A stretch of DNA of 5,373 nt, taken from assembly GCA_023299965.1 (NCBI GenBank), contig JALZVN010000053.1, forward strand, positions 1 to 5,373. Reading direction: 5' to 3'. Source of the DNA: Saprospiraceae bacterium (GTDB lineage Bacteria; Bacteroidota; Bacteroidia; Chitinophagales; Saprospiraceae). The number at the start of each line of letters is the position of its first letter. The stretch's first letter is position 1. Under the pieces are notes generated by a model. The model saw nothing but the letters and a program-made list of their open reading frames with translations. It did no database searches and was not told where the DNA came from. The position numbers were made by a program, and so were the translations under genes. Of the stretch, positions 1 to 5,373 are shown piece after piece.

Positions 1-426
1 GTCATCCTAGAAAATCGAGAAAAGATTAGAAGATTAAACCACCTGACCTTCAAGATAGCCCCAACGGTATCTGTGATGAATGTAGCCCACCTCCCAGACC
101 TTTACAAAGAAGCAATGGAGTTAAAAATGATAAAACCAGGGGAATTGTATCTCAACTTGTTAGAGTATCCCGCTTATTTCAACATCCAAATTTTATCCGA
201 TATCCAAAAAGAAGAGGTCGGTAAAAAATATCAAGATTTTATTTCATGGCTCAAGGAGGAAAGCCATCCAGCCCATATCATCAAGTCCTTCGAAGATGTA
301 TTGAGTTATATGCATCAGCAAACGCCCCTCAGTACTACCAAGCGAGATCAGCTGTGGCAAAAGTATTTAGATCAGACGGCAGTATTGGATGAGTTGAGAG
401 GTGATGCCGTAAAAAAAAATATGTGA
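1..426 (+). CDS. C-terminal part of a probable twitch/SPASM-type radical SAM protein (5' end outside window)
   Basis: The frame is open from the first base, so the true start lies to the left; 141 residues are visible before TGA at 424-426. A GTG at 73 could serve as a start, but the reading continues sensibly upstream of it (LTFKIAPTVSVMNVAHLPD), so I treat it as internal. The visible part has no cysteine cluster. Its order of motifs (IAPTVSVMNVAHLPD, then LYLNLLEYPAYFNIQIL, then a helix around FISWLKEE, then FEDVLSYMHQQ and LWQKYLDQTAVLDELR) matches my memory of the C-terminal tails of Bacteroidota twitch-domain radical SAM proteins. Those are iron-sulfur proteins that cleave S-adenosylmethionine, and many act on peptides or small molecules. 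The catalytic CxxxCxxC would lie outside the window, so the family call rests on the tail alone. A run of nine A at 411-419 lies four codons before the stop and could be a slippage or sequencing-error site. No coupling to the genes downstream is apparent. Confidence 0.55.
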   Translation, partial: VILENREKIRRLNHLTFKIAPTVSVMNVAHLPDLYKEAMELKMIKPGELYLNLLEYPAYFNIQILSDIQKEEVGKKYQDFISWLKEESHPAHIIKSFEDVLSYMHQQTPLSTTKRDQLWQKYLDQTAVLDELRGDAVKKNM

Positions 427-432
427 ATTTTT

Positions 433-478
433 CTTAGGTGCCTTGTACTCATGCGAGATGCTTAGATGCCTTAGGTGT
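433..478 (+). repeat. Degenerate 9-bp direct repeats, consensus CTTAGRTGC
   Basis: CTTAGGTGC occurs at 433-441, CTTAGATGC at 461-469 and CTTAGGTGT at 470-478. The last two are exactly adjacent, with a 9-base period. Between the first and second copies lie 19 bases, roughly two decayed units plus one base (CTTGTACTC at 442-450 keeps the leading CTT). The last unit is also the left arm of the inverted repeat at 470-532. It resembles the families of short CTTAGTG-type repeats that I recall in intergenic DNA of Bacteroidota, but that link is from memory. Confidence 0.55.
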
Positions 479-532
479 TACCCTTTTTTGAACACGCATA
501 GCTATGCTCAATTGTTCGTTTTAACACCTAAG
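470..532. repeat. Nested inverted repeat with palindromic centre (MITE/REP-like or terminator-like)
   Basis: CTTAGGTGTTA at 470-480 is exactly complementary in reverse to TAACACCTAAG at 522-532. Inside it, GAACA at 490-494 pairs with TGTTC at 513-517, and GCATAGCTATGC at 496-507 is a perfect 12-bp palindrome. The whole could fold as a long cruciform or a stem with internal loops. It starts 43 bases after the upstream stop codon, so a role in 3'-end formation is possible. No U-tract follows the outer stem in the + direction, so it is not a canonical intrinsic terminator. A short non-autonomous repeat element is the other reading. Confidence 0.6.
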
Positions 533-587
533 CCTATCTAAAAATACTAACCAATCGAAATACTTAAAACACCTTTTTGAGCCAGTC

Positions 588-610
588 AGCCCTAGCAGGG
601 CGGGCCTTTT
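588..610 (+). repeat. REP-like hairpin, copy 1
   Basis: GCCCT (589-593) and AGGGC (597-601) form a perfect 5-bp stem with the loop AGC, followed by GGGCC and TTTT. The order AGC-YCY / loop / RGR-GC-GRCC-T-run is shared with the hairpin at 639-662, so the two are probably degenerate copies of one element. It could also act as a weak intrinsic terminator. Confidence 0.5.
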
Positions 611-638
611 GGAAGGAATGTGATGTGAACAAAGATAG

Positions 639-662
639 AGCTCCGCTAGGAGCGACCTTTTT
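639..662 (+). repeat. REP-like hairpin, copy 2
   Basis: GCTCC (640-644) and GGAGC (649-653) form a perfect 5-bp stem with the loop GCTA, followed by GACC and a T-rich run that continues to 666. It starts 51 bases after copy 1 and shares its layout. The core AGCTCC...GGAGCGACCT resembles a short hairpin repeat that I recall as highly repeated in many Bacteroidota genomes. A weak terminator is an alternative reading, because the stem is GC-rich and is followed closely by T residues. Confidence 0.55.
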
Positions 663-706
663 CTTTAGTTGCTAGTTATAAGCCAAGGAGACATTCTATC
701 CAATAT

Positions 707-736
707 TTTGATTAACATATTAAATGCCTAAATTTG
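707..736 (+). promoter_or_regulatory. Bacteroidota-type sigma-A promoter overlapping the start of the next gene
   Basis: TTTG at 707-710 matches the -33 element and TAAATTTG at 729-736 matches TAnnTTTG, the -7 element, at every fixed position; 18 bases separate them. This is the primary promoter pattern known from Bacteroides and Flavobacterium. The expected transcription start lies within about ten bases after 736, which is at or next to the ATG at 743. The message may therefore be leaderless. It would drive the 743-1273 gene and possibly the topoisomerase gene behind it. Confidence 0.6.
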
Positions 737-742
737 AACAAC

Positions 743-1273
743 ATGAAGCATTCTATAAATTTTCAATTTTATAAATCTAAAGAAGAATGGGAGGGGGCGA
801 CTCTAAACTATTTTGTAGATCAAGGTTTCAAATTGTCATCAAAAAAAACGGGATCTTTACGATTTAAAAGAGGCAGTTTTATGCAGAATGCAATAACCTT
901 TAACCCATTAAAATGGAAAAGTTATATTTCGATTGAATTGAAGAAAACTACAGTGATTGCCAATTTCAACATTAATACAGTTCATCAAGCAGTTACCAAA
1001 GAAGAAAAAGAGACTTGGGATTTATTTATATCGAACTACCAAAAAAATTTAGAATCAGGTGAAAGTTTAATCTCTGAAAATCGGGCAAGTTTGAGGTCGA
1101 CTAAAAGATCGGCATGGAAATATATAGGATGGGCTTTTTTGGGAGTGATTTTATATGGAATTCCAAGTGGATTGATCGCGTATATAACAGAAATTGACGA
1201 AATCTTTTTTGTAGGAGCACCTGCTGGTACGATGCATTTTTTGTATGGCAAAATAGGTAGACCTAAAACTTAA
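743..1273 (+). CDS. Uncharacterised protein with C-terminal membrane segment
   Basis: I do not recognise this protein. A TTG at 734 is in frame and would give 179 residues, but it lies inside the promoter -7 element, so the ATG at 743 (176 residues) is preferred; an in-frame stop at 713-715 rules out a longer form. Numbered from the TTG, residues 1-125 are soluble, lysine-rich and probably alpha/beta, with strands around INFQFY, SYISIELKKTTVIANFNI and an aromatic helix around EEWEGATLNYFVDQGF. Residues 127-151 (WKYIGWAFLGVILYGIPSG and on) form a likely transmembrane helix. A second, weaker hydrophobic stretch at 156-171 may be a hairpin partner. There is no signal peptide, so the bulk probably faces the cytoplasm. 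Its end lies 19 bases before the topoisomerase start, so the two may share a transcript. Codon use looks more AT-rich than in the topoisomerase, which could hint at a different origin. Confidence 0.7.
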   Translation: MKHSINFQFYKSKEEWEGATLNYFVDQGFKLSSKKTGSLRFKRGSFMQNAITFNPLKWKSYISIELKKTTVIANFNINTVHQAVTKEEKETWDLFISNYQKNLESGESLISENRASLRSTKRSAWKYIGWAFLGVILYGIPSGLIAYITEIDEIFFVGAPAGTMHFLYGKIGRPKT

Positions 1274-1292
1274 GTTCCTTATCTTCACCCCC

Positions 1293-3686
1293 ATGAAAGT
1301 CTGTATTGCTGAAAAACCATCCGTTGCTCGAGAAATAGCCCAAATAGTAGGCGCTACCTCACGCAGAGACGGCTACTTTGAAGGCAATGGCTACGCAGTC
1401 ACTTGGACTTTTGGTCACTTCTGCACACTTCTTAGCCCAGACGAATACAAACCCCACTGGAAACGATGGGATTTGAACTCCCTCCCCATGCTGCCTGAAA
1501 AGTTTCAGACAAGACTGATGAGTGACAAAGGAGTCAAGAAACAGTTCGCAGCCATCAAAAAATTATTCAAGCAAGCGAGTTTAGTAATCAACTGCGGAGA
1601 TGCAGGACAGGAAGGAGAATTGATACAGCGATGGGTTATCCAGGAAGCAAAGTACAAGGGTCCCGTTCAGCGACTTTGGATATCTTCTTTGACCAAAGAA
1701 GCGATTACCGACGGCTTCACCAAACTAAAGCCAGCGAGTGACTTCGATAGCTTGTACCACGCTGGATTTGCCAGAGCAATAGGGGATTGGTTACTAGGGA
1801 TGAACGCGACTCGATTGTATACCATTAAATATGGAGCAGGAAAACTAGTCTTGTCTATCGGTAGAGTACAGACGCCAACCTTAGCGATGTTGGTGAAAAG
1901 GCACTTAGAAATCATTAACTTCGTTTCCAAACCTTTTTGGGAATTAGAGACTGTGTATCGAGATACCAGCTTCCGCTACGAAAAAGGACGCTTCGAAAAA
2001 GTAGAGGACGGGCAGTCTACACTAGAACAAGTAACAGGGCATCCTTTCAACATATTGAGCGTCACCAAAAAGAAGGGTAAAGAATACGCCCCTAGACTTT
2101 TTGATTTGACAGGCTTGCAAGTTCATGCCAATAAACGCTTTGGCTACACCGCAGACAGAACACTCAAGCTGGTCCAGAAATTATACGAAAAGAAAGTAGT
2201 TACTTATCCTAGAGTAGATACCACCTACTTGCCGGACGACATGTACCCAAAGATCGCTGGCATAATGAAAGGTATGAGTGGATACAGTACCTTGGTACAA
2301 CCTTTAATGGGAGCGGCCATCCGAAAAAGCAAGCGCGTATTTGATGATAAAAAAGTGACCGATCACCACGCGATTATTCCGACAGGAGTACAGCTCAATT
2401 TAGTAGCCGACGAATGGAATATCTACGATGTGATTTGTAAGAGATTTATAGCCAACTTTTATCCAGACTGTATCGTGCATAACACGACAGTAATCGGAGA
2501 AGCCAATAAAATAAAATTTAAAGCAACCGGGAAGGAAATAGAAGATCCGGGTTGGAGAGTAGTATATCCAAAGAGAGATAAAGCAACGGACTCCAATGAT
2601 TCGAAAGACAGTAAAACAAAAGATGAAAAAATACTGCCCGCATTCACCCAAGGAGAGTCTGGACCACACGAACCCGCTTTGGTAGAAAAGCAAACGCAGC
2701 CTCCAAAATATTACACGGAAGCAACTTTGCTGCGCGCTATGGAAACGGCAGGAAAGACAGTAGACAACGACGAGCTACATCAGTTGATGAAAGAGAATGG
2801 TATCGGTAGACCTTCAACAAGGGCGGCCATTATTGAGACTTTATTTAGACGTAAATATACCATACGAAAAAAGAAAGCTATTCATCCTACAGACTTGGGA
2901 GTACAACTCATCGAGACTATTGCCAATCCTCTGCTCAAGTCTGCGGAACTAACTGGTCTCTGGGAAAAGAAAATACGTCTCATCGAAAAACGAGAATACA
3001 ATCCTGCCACCTTCATAGATGAAATGAAAACGATGACGGCAGAGTTAGTAGATTCAGTTCGTATGTCTAATAGTGCTAGTAAGATTGATACCAGTCAGGT
3101 TCCAAGCAGAAAGTCGAAATACTCAAAATCATACGCCAACAAAGGAACGAAGAAAGCAACAACAAAGCCCAAGTCAAAGTCCTCTACAAAAAAGGCATCC
3201 TTGACCGAATGCGCTTGCCCAAAGTGTAAGAGAGGTACCTTGCTAAAAGGGAAGTCTGCCTATGGATGCTCCCAGTGGAATGCTGGTTGCGATTTTAAAT
3301 TGCCTTTTGCTTTTATGGAAAAGAAACTTTCCGAAAACCAATTGCTCCGTCTCATGAGTAAAGGAAGTACAGTTAACTTGAAAGGCTTTAAAAAGGGTAG
3401 TCAGAAAGTGGATGGTGTGGTTAGATTTGATACCAACTATCAGTTGAGCCTCATCCCACCAAAAGCTACTATGCCTAAAAGTGTAAAGCCAATAAAAAAG
3501 AAATCAAGCATGATTTGTCCAAAATGTAAAAAAGGACAAATCTTAAAAGGGAAAACCGCCTATGGATGCTCTGCTTGGCAATCTGGCTGCGACTTCCGTT
3601 TTCCTTTTGATGAATTGATCAAAAGGATAGGAAAAAGGAAAGCGACGGCTAGTTTGGTGAAAAGTATCATTTCCAATGATTCCTAG
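1293..3686 (+). CDS. topB: DNA topoisomerase III (type IA), with duplicated C-terminal cysteine module
   Basis: This enzyme cuts one DNA strand through a 5'-phosphotyrosine link, passes another strand and reseals, resolving recombination and replication intermediates. The 797 residues cover the full fold. The TOPRIM domain (about 1-135) starts MKVCIAEKPSVAREIA, with the catalytic Glu7, and carries CGDAGQEGEL at 101-110. Its acidic motif reads D103-x-G105-x-E107: the second Asp is Gly, as in other DAGREGE-type TopB proteins, and the usual Arg is Gln. SIGRVQTPTLAML is at 188-200. The nucleophile is Tyr305 in VVTYPRVDT, DHHAIIPTG is at 357-365, and ENGIGRPSTRAAIIETLF is at 501-518. A charged, low-complexity insert lies at about 427-446. 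The C-terminus has two copies of a topoisomerase C-terminal repeat, each CPKC...GCS...GCDF (Cys 642/645/659/666 and 742/745/759/766, exactly 100 apart), joined by K/S/T-rich linkers. ATG at 1293 is chosen because the TOPRIM starts there; no Shine-Dalgarno site is visible, as is usual in Bacteroidota. It may be cotranscribed with the gene before it. Confidence 0.95.
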   Translation: MKVCIAEKPSVAREIAQIVGATSRRDGYFEGNGYAVTWTFGHFCTLLSPDEYKPHWKRWDLNSLPMLPEKFQTRLMSDKGVKKQFAAIKKLFKQASLVINCGDAGQEGELIQRWVIQEAKYKGPVQRLWISSLTKEAITDGFTKLKPASDFDSLYHAGFARAIGDWLLGMNATRLYTIKYGAGKLVLSIGRVQTPTLAMLVKRHLEIINFVSKPFWELETVYRDTSFRYEKGRFEKVEDGQSTLEQVTGHPFNILSVTKKKGKEYAPRLFDLTGLQVHANKRFGYTADRTLKLVQKLYEKKVVTYPRVDTTYLPDDMYPKIAGIMKGMSGYSTLVQPLMGAAIRKSKRVFDDKKVTDHHAIIPTGVQLNLVADEWNIYDVICKRFIANFYPDCIVHNTTVIGEANKIKFKATGKEIEDPGWRVVYPKRDKATDSNDSKDSKTKDEKILPAFTQGESGPHEPALVEKQTQPPKYYTEATLLRAMETAGKTVDNDELHQLMKENGIGRPSTRAAIIETLFRRKYTIRKKKAIHPTDLGVQLIETIANPLLKSAELTGLWEKKIRLIEKREYNPATFIDEMKTMTAELVDSVRMSNSASKIDTSQVPSRKSKYSKSYANKGTKKATTKPKSKSSTKKASLTECACPKCKRGTLLKGKSAYGCSQWNAGCDFKLPFAFMEKKLSENQLLRLMSKGSTVNLKGFKKGSQKVDGVVRFDTNYQLSLIPPKATMPKSVKPIKKKSSMICPKCKKGQILKGKTAYGCSAWQSGCDFRFPFDELIKRIGKRKATASLVKSIISNDS

Positions 3687-3749
3687 GAGCCTCTGTGTAT
3701 TAAAAAACAGAATTAATTTAAATTATTGACAAAAAAGATATAATTCTAC

Positions 3750-4094
3750 ATGTCCAAATACCGCGTCTATGTCATAGAGCTCGATCGGAAAGTCTTTAAT
3801 GACAATGCACGCTTTCGAAAAGCCAATCCACAATTTAATCCCATTCTAGAATGTCTATATGTTGGAATGACAAGTAAGACCCCTAAAGAGAGATTTGAAC
3901 AGCACATTTCAGGATTTATCAATGCTAAAGGATATAAGTTAGCTTCAAAATTGGTACAGAGATATGGCAAGTTTTTAAGACCTAGTTTGTATAGCTATAT
4001 TGAATCGGTAAGAACGAAAGCAGAGGGGCTTGCACTCGAGAAGAAGTTGACTTTAGAACTTAGAAGGCAAGGGTATGCTGTGTGGTCAAATTAG
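3750..4094 (+). CDS. Stand-alone GIY-YIG nuclease-like protein with an extended inter-motif insert
   Basis: The 114 residues fit a single GIY-YIG domain. VYV (6-8) stands for GIY and LYVG (36-39) for YIG, followed by Arg48 and His52 in PKERFEQH at the spacing seen for Arg/Tyr in UvrC-type domains. ALEKKL then places the likely metal-binding Glu at 97, and the protein ends at Asn114 (AVWSN), where these domains usually keep an Asn. All key positions are thus filled, so it may be an active endonuclease that cuts DNA with one metal ion. The gap between the two tyrosines is 30 residues, against about 10 in UvrC; the extra ~20 residues (VFNDNARFRKANPQFN) are charged. I recall similar small proteins in Bacteroidota, with no assigned role. 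The gene starts 63 bases after the topoisomerase stop in the same direction, which suggests but does not show a link to DNA processing. ATG at 3750 is the only start that keeps the first motif. Confidence 0.75.
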   Translation: MSKYRVYVIELDRKVFNDNARFRKANPQFNPILECLYVGMTSKTPKERFEQHISGFINAKGYKLASKLVQRYGKFLRPSLYSYIESVRTKAEGLALEKKLTLELRRQGYAVWSN

Positions 4095-4213
4095 CAATAT
4101 TCATAACGTATATTTACTTGATTATTCCTTACCTTTATCTAAGTAAAAACACAGAAATAATGCTAAAAAAAGATCTTTTTTGGTCGACACTTTTTATCCA
4201 AAATTTCAAATTT

Positions 4214-5373
4214 ATGCGGACATTTATACTAATGACGCTAGTTTGTTTGACTTCTTATAACATTGTTTTAGGTCATTCAGACCTAAATAATGATCCGACA
4301 ACCCCCTCTTCGACTTGCGATAATATAAGCTGCGAACCTGGATTTTATCAAACAGCTGATAATGATGGGAAATTATACATCTATGATTTTGATGGACAGG
4401 AGTTAGGATTTACTTTAGTTACTACCTTTGGATTTCGCGTTAATGCAACTGCTTTTAATATACAGGATGGATTATTATATACCATCTCCCGAGATGACGG
4501 TCACCTTATACAATTTGATACGAATGGTTCTTGGGTAGATTTGGGAGATACAAATATTAATGATAATCTTATTTCAGGAAGCTTTGATAATAGTGGTAAT
4601 TTTTATGTTGTTTCTGGTTCAGGCCGCAATATTTATAGGATTGATGTGACTACGAACACATTTGTAGACGTACCTATAAGTACGAATGTAGAATTTGATG
4701 CTTCTGACTTTGTTTATGTCGAATGTGAAAATAAATTTTACGGAGTTGGAAGAGATGGGTTTTTATATGTTTTCGATCTGGTGGATTCTTCTGTCACCAG
4801 TATAGCCCTATCTGGATTGAATGAAACGGGAGCCTATGGTGCAGCTTTTACAGATGTAAACGGTACACTTTATGTCTCCAATAATTCATCCGGAAATATT
4901 TATAGAATCGATTTTGCGAATAATGCAGCGACATTTCTCATAACAGGACCTAGTGTGGGTGTTAATGATGGAGCCTCTTGCCCATGTGCGGAAGCTCCCT
5001 TTCCAAGTCTTTTTCCTGAGGATGATTTCATTTGCATTGATAATGATGGAGACGCTGTAGCTATTCTTGAAAATGATTTGCATTCTTTTTCAAATATAGA
5101 CAACTCATCATTTACTATAGTAGTAGAACCTTCTAATGGTAACCTTTCCTACTCGGAGGAGAATGGAACTATCTTTTATCTATCCGACGACCAGTTTGTG
5201 GCAGATTCTTTTGTCTACAATATCTGTTTAGACTTGGAAGAACAATTTTGTGAAGATGCGACGGTCTATTTTTTGCCAGCAACAGAAATGGTGATTAATG
5301 AATCTATCTGTGAAGGAGAGGAAGTAGAATATGATGGTGTTGTTTACACCGAAGCTGGAATCCATGAGTTTGA
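4214..5373 (+). CDS. Large secreted protein: beta-propeller-like repeats, Ig-like domain, ICEGE repeat (3' end outside window)
   Basis: The frame is open to the right edge with no stop, so only the N-terminus is seen (386 codons from the ATG at 4214). That ATG gives a compact signal peptide: MRT, then hydrophobic FILMTLVCLTSYNIVLG, with likely cleavage after Gly20. An in-frame ATG at 4160 would add 18 residues (MLKKDLFWSTLF...) and cannot be excluded. Residues 51-245 carry five blade-like units of the pattern D/N-G-x-LY-(7-10)-IYRID (DGKLYIYDF, DGLLYTISRDDG, GNFYVVSGSGRNIYRID, NKFYGVGRDGFLYVFD, GTLYVSNNSSGNIYRID), resembling the DUF6923-type propeller of Bacteroidota. Residues 268-353 look like a tandem-95/Big_9-type Ig-like domain (DD..CIDNDGDAVAILEND ... 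SFVYNICL ... ATVYF). From 365 comes ICEGEEVEYDGVVYTEAG, typical of repeats in gliding-associated, type IX-secreted proteins. Such proteins are exported to the cell surface; an adhesin or matrix role is inferred. No promoter is clear in the 119-base gap before it. Confidence 0.8.
   Translation, partial: MRTFILMTLVCLTSYNIVLGHSDLNNDPTTPSSTCDNISCEPGFYQTADNDGKLYIYDFDGQELGFTLVTTFGFRVNATAFNIQDGLLYTISRDDGHLIQFDTNGSWVDLGDTNINDNLISGSFDNSGNFYVVSGSGRNIYRIDVTTNTFVDVPISTNVEFDASDFVYVECENKFYGVGRDGFLYVFDLVDSSVTSIALSGLNETGAYGAAFTDVNGTLYVSNNSSGNIYRIDFANNAATFLITGPSVGVNDGASCPCAEAPFPSLFPEDDFICIDNDGDAVAILENDLHSFSNIDNSSFTIVVEPSNGNLSYSEENGTIFYLSDDQFVADSFVYNICLDLEEQFCEDATVYFLPATEMVINESICEGEEVEYDGVVYTEAGIHEF
4267..4287 (+). 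repeat. Perfect 8-bp inverted repeat inside the signal-peptide codons
   Basis: TTTAGGTC at 4267-4274 and GACCTAAA at 4280-4287 are exact reverse complements around the 5-base loop ATTCA. The hairpin spans codons 18-25 of the exported protein, just at the predicted signal-peptide cleavage site. It could slow early translation, be an operator half-site pair, or be chance. Confidence 0.45.

Larger units (their letters stand above)
427..733. other. Structured intergenic region of 307 bases
   Basis: I find no convincing coding frame here on either strand. From left to right the spacer holds degenerate 9-bp repeats with the consensus CTTAGRTGC (433-478), an 11-bp inverted repeat enclosing a 12-bp perfect palindrome (470-532), an AT-rich stretch, two related short hairpins (588-610 and 639-662), and a promoter that runs into the next gene (707-736). 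Several independent inverted repeats in so short a region suggest mobile or REP-like short repeats rather than a single regulatory leader. Confidence 0.7.

Noticed and set aside
73..75. GTG as the start of the left-edge gene
   Set aside because: The same frame is open to base 1 and the upstream residues continue a recognisable motif, so the GTG is more likely internal.
685..690. AAGGAG, a Shine-Dalgarno-like word
   Set aside because: No start codon follows within a useful distance; the next gene starts over 40 bases later, beyond an in-frame stop at 713-715.
1036..1251. Reverse-strand open frame, and similar ones at 1667-1930, 2400-2693, 3767-3970 and 4886-5103
   Set aside because: All lie opposite well-supported + strand genes, show no recognisable motifs, and look like chance frames.
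3692..3711. TCTGT/ACAGA inverted repeat after the topoisomerase stop as a terminator
   Set aside because: The stem is only 5 bp, AT-rich, with a 10-base loop and no T-run after it.
3726..3744. TTGACA and TATAAT words upstream of the GIY-YIG gene, like an E. coli sigma-70 promoter
   Set aside because: Only 7 bases separate them, far from the needed 16-18, and the pattern does not match the Bacteroidota TTTG/TAnnTTTG form.
4109..4137. TATATTTA and TACCTTTA as possible -7 elements before the secreted-protein gene
   Set aside because: Each misses the final G of TAnnTTTG and neither has a TTTG or TTG at the right distance upstream.
1..5373. Defence island, CRISPR array, retron, toxin-antitoxin or mobile element with its own enzyme
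   Set aside because: No spaced identical repeats, reverse transcriptase, transposase, integrase or toxin-like pair is seen; the genes are housekeeping, small unknown or surface proteins.

Overview
The window looks like chromosomal DNA from a member of the Bacteroidota, possibly a Saprospiraceae-like marine or environmental lineage (the finer placement is a guess). Three things support this. A near-perfect Bacteroidota-type promoter (TTTG, 18 bases, TAAATTTG) sits in front of one gene. The genes lack Shine-Dalgarno sites. The right edge holds the start of a large secreted multidomain protein of the kind seen in gliding/type IX-secreting Bacteroidota. All recognised genes lie on the + strand.

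Layout: (1) bases 1-426 are the C-terminal end of a protein that begins outside the window and resembles the tail of Bacteroidota twitch/SPASM-type radical SAM proteins. (2) Bases 427-733 are a non-coding spacer rich in structure. It holds a degenerate 9-bp repeat array leading into an 11-bp inverted repeat with a palindromic centre, then two related short hairpins that look like a tandem pair of REP-like elements, then a promoter. (3) Bases 734-1273 encode an unrecognised small protein with a C-terminal membrane anchor. (4) Bases 1293-3686 encode a full-length DNA topoisomerase III with a duplicated cysteine-rich C-terminal module. (5) Bases 3750-4094 encode a stand-alone GIY-YIG nuclease-like protein with an unusual insert between its two signature motifs. 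(6) From about 4160 or 4214 to the right edge runs an open frame, cut by the window, for an exported protein with a predicted signal peptide, beta-propeller-like blades, an Ig-like domain and the first of what are probably ICEGE-type repeats.

The membrane-protein gene and the topoisomerase gene are 19 bases apart and may be cotranscribed. The GIY-YIG gene follows the topoisomerase after 63 bases in the same direction, so a DNA-processing pair is possible, but nothing in the sequence proves a shared function. The radical SAM tail and the secreted protein look like unrelated neighbours. I see no tRNA, rRNA, CRISPR array, transposase, integrase or clear defence system. The parts most worth a second look are the repeat-rich spacer, the promoter that overlaps a start codon, and the variant GIY-YIG protein.
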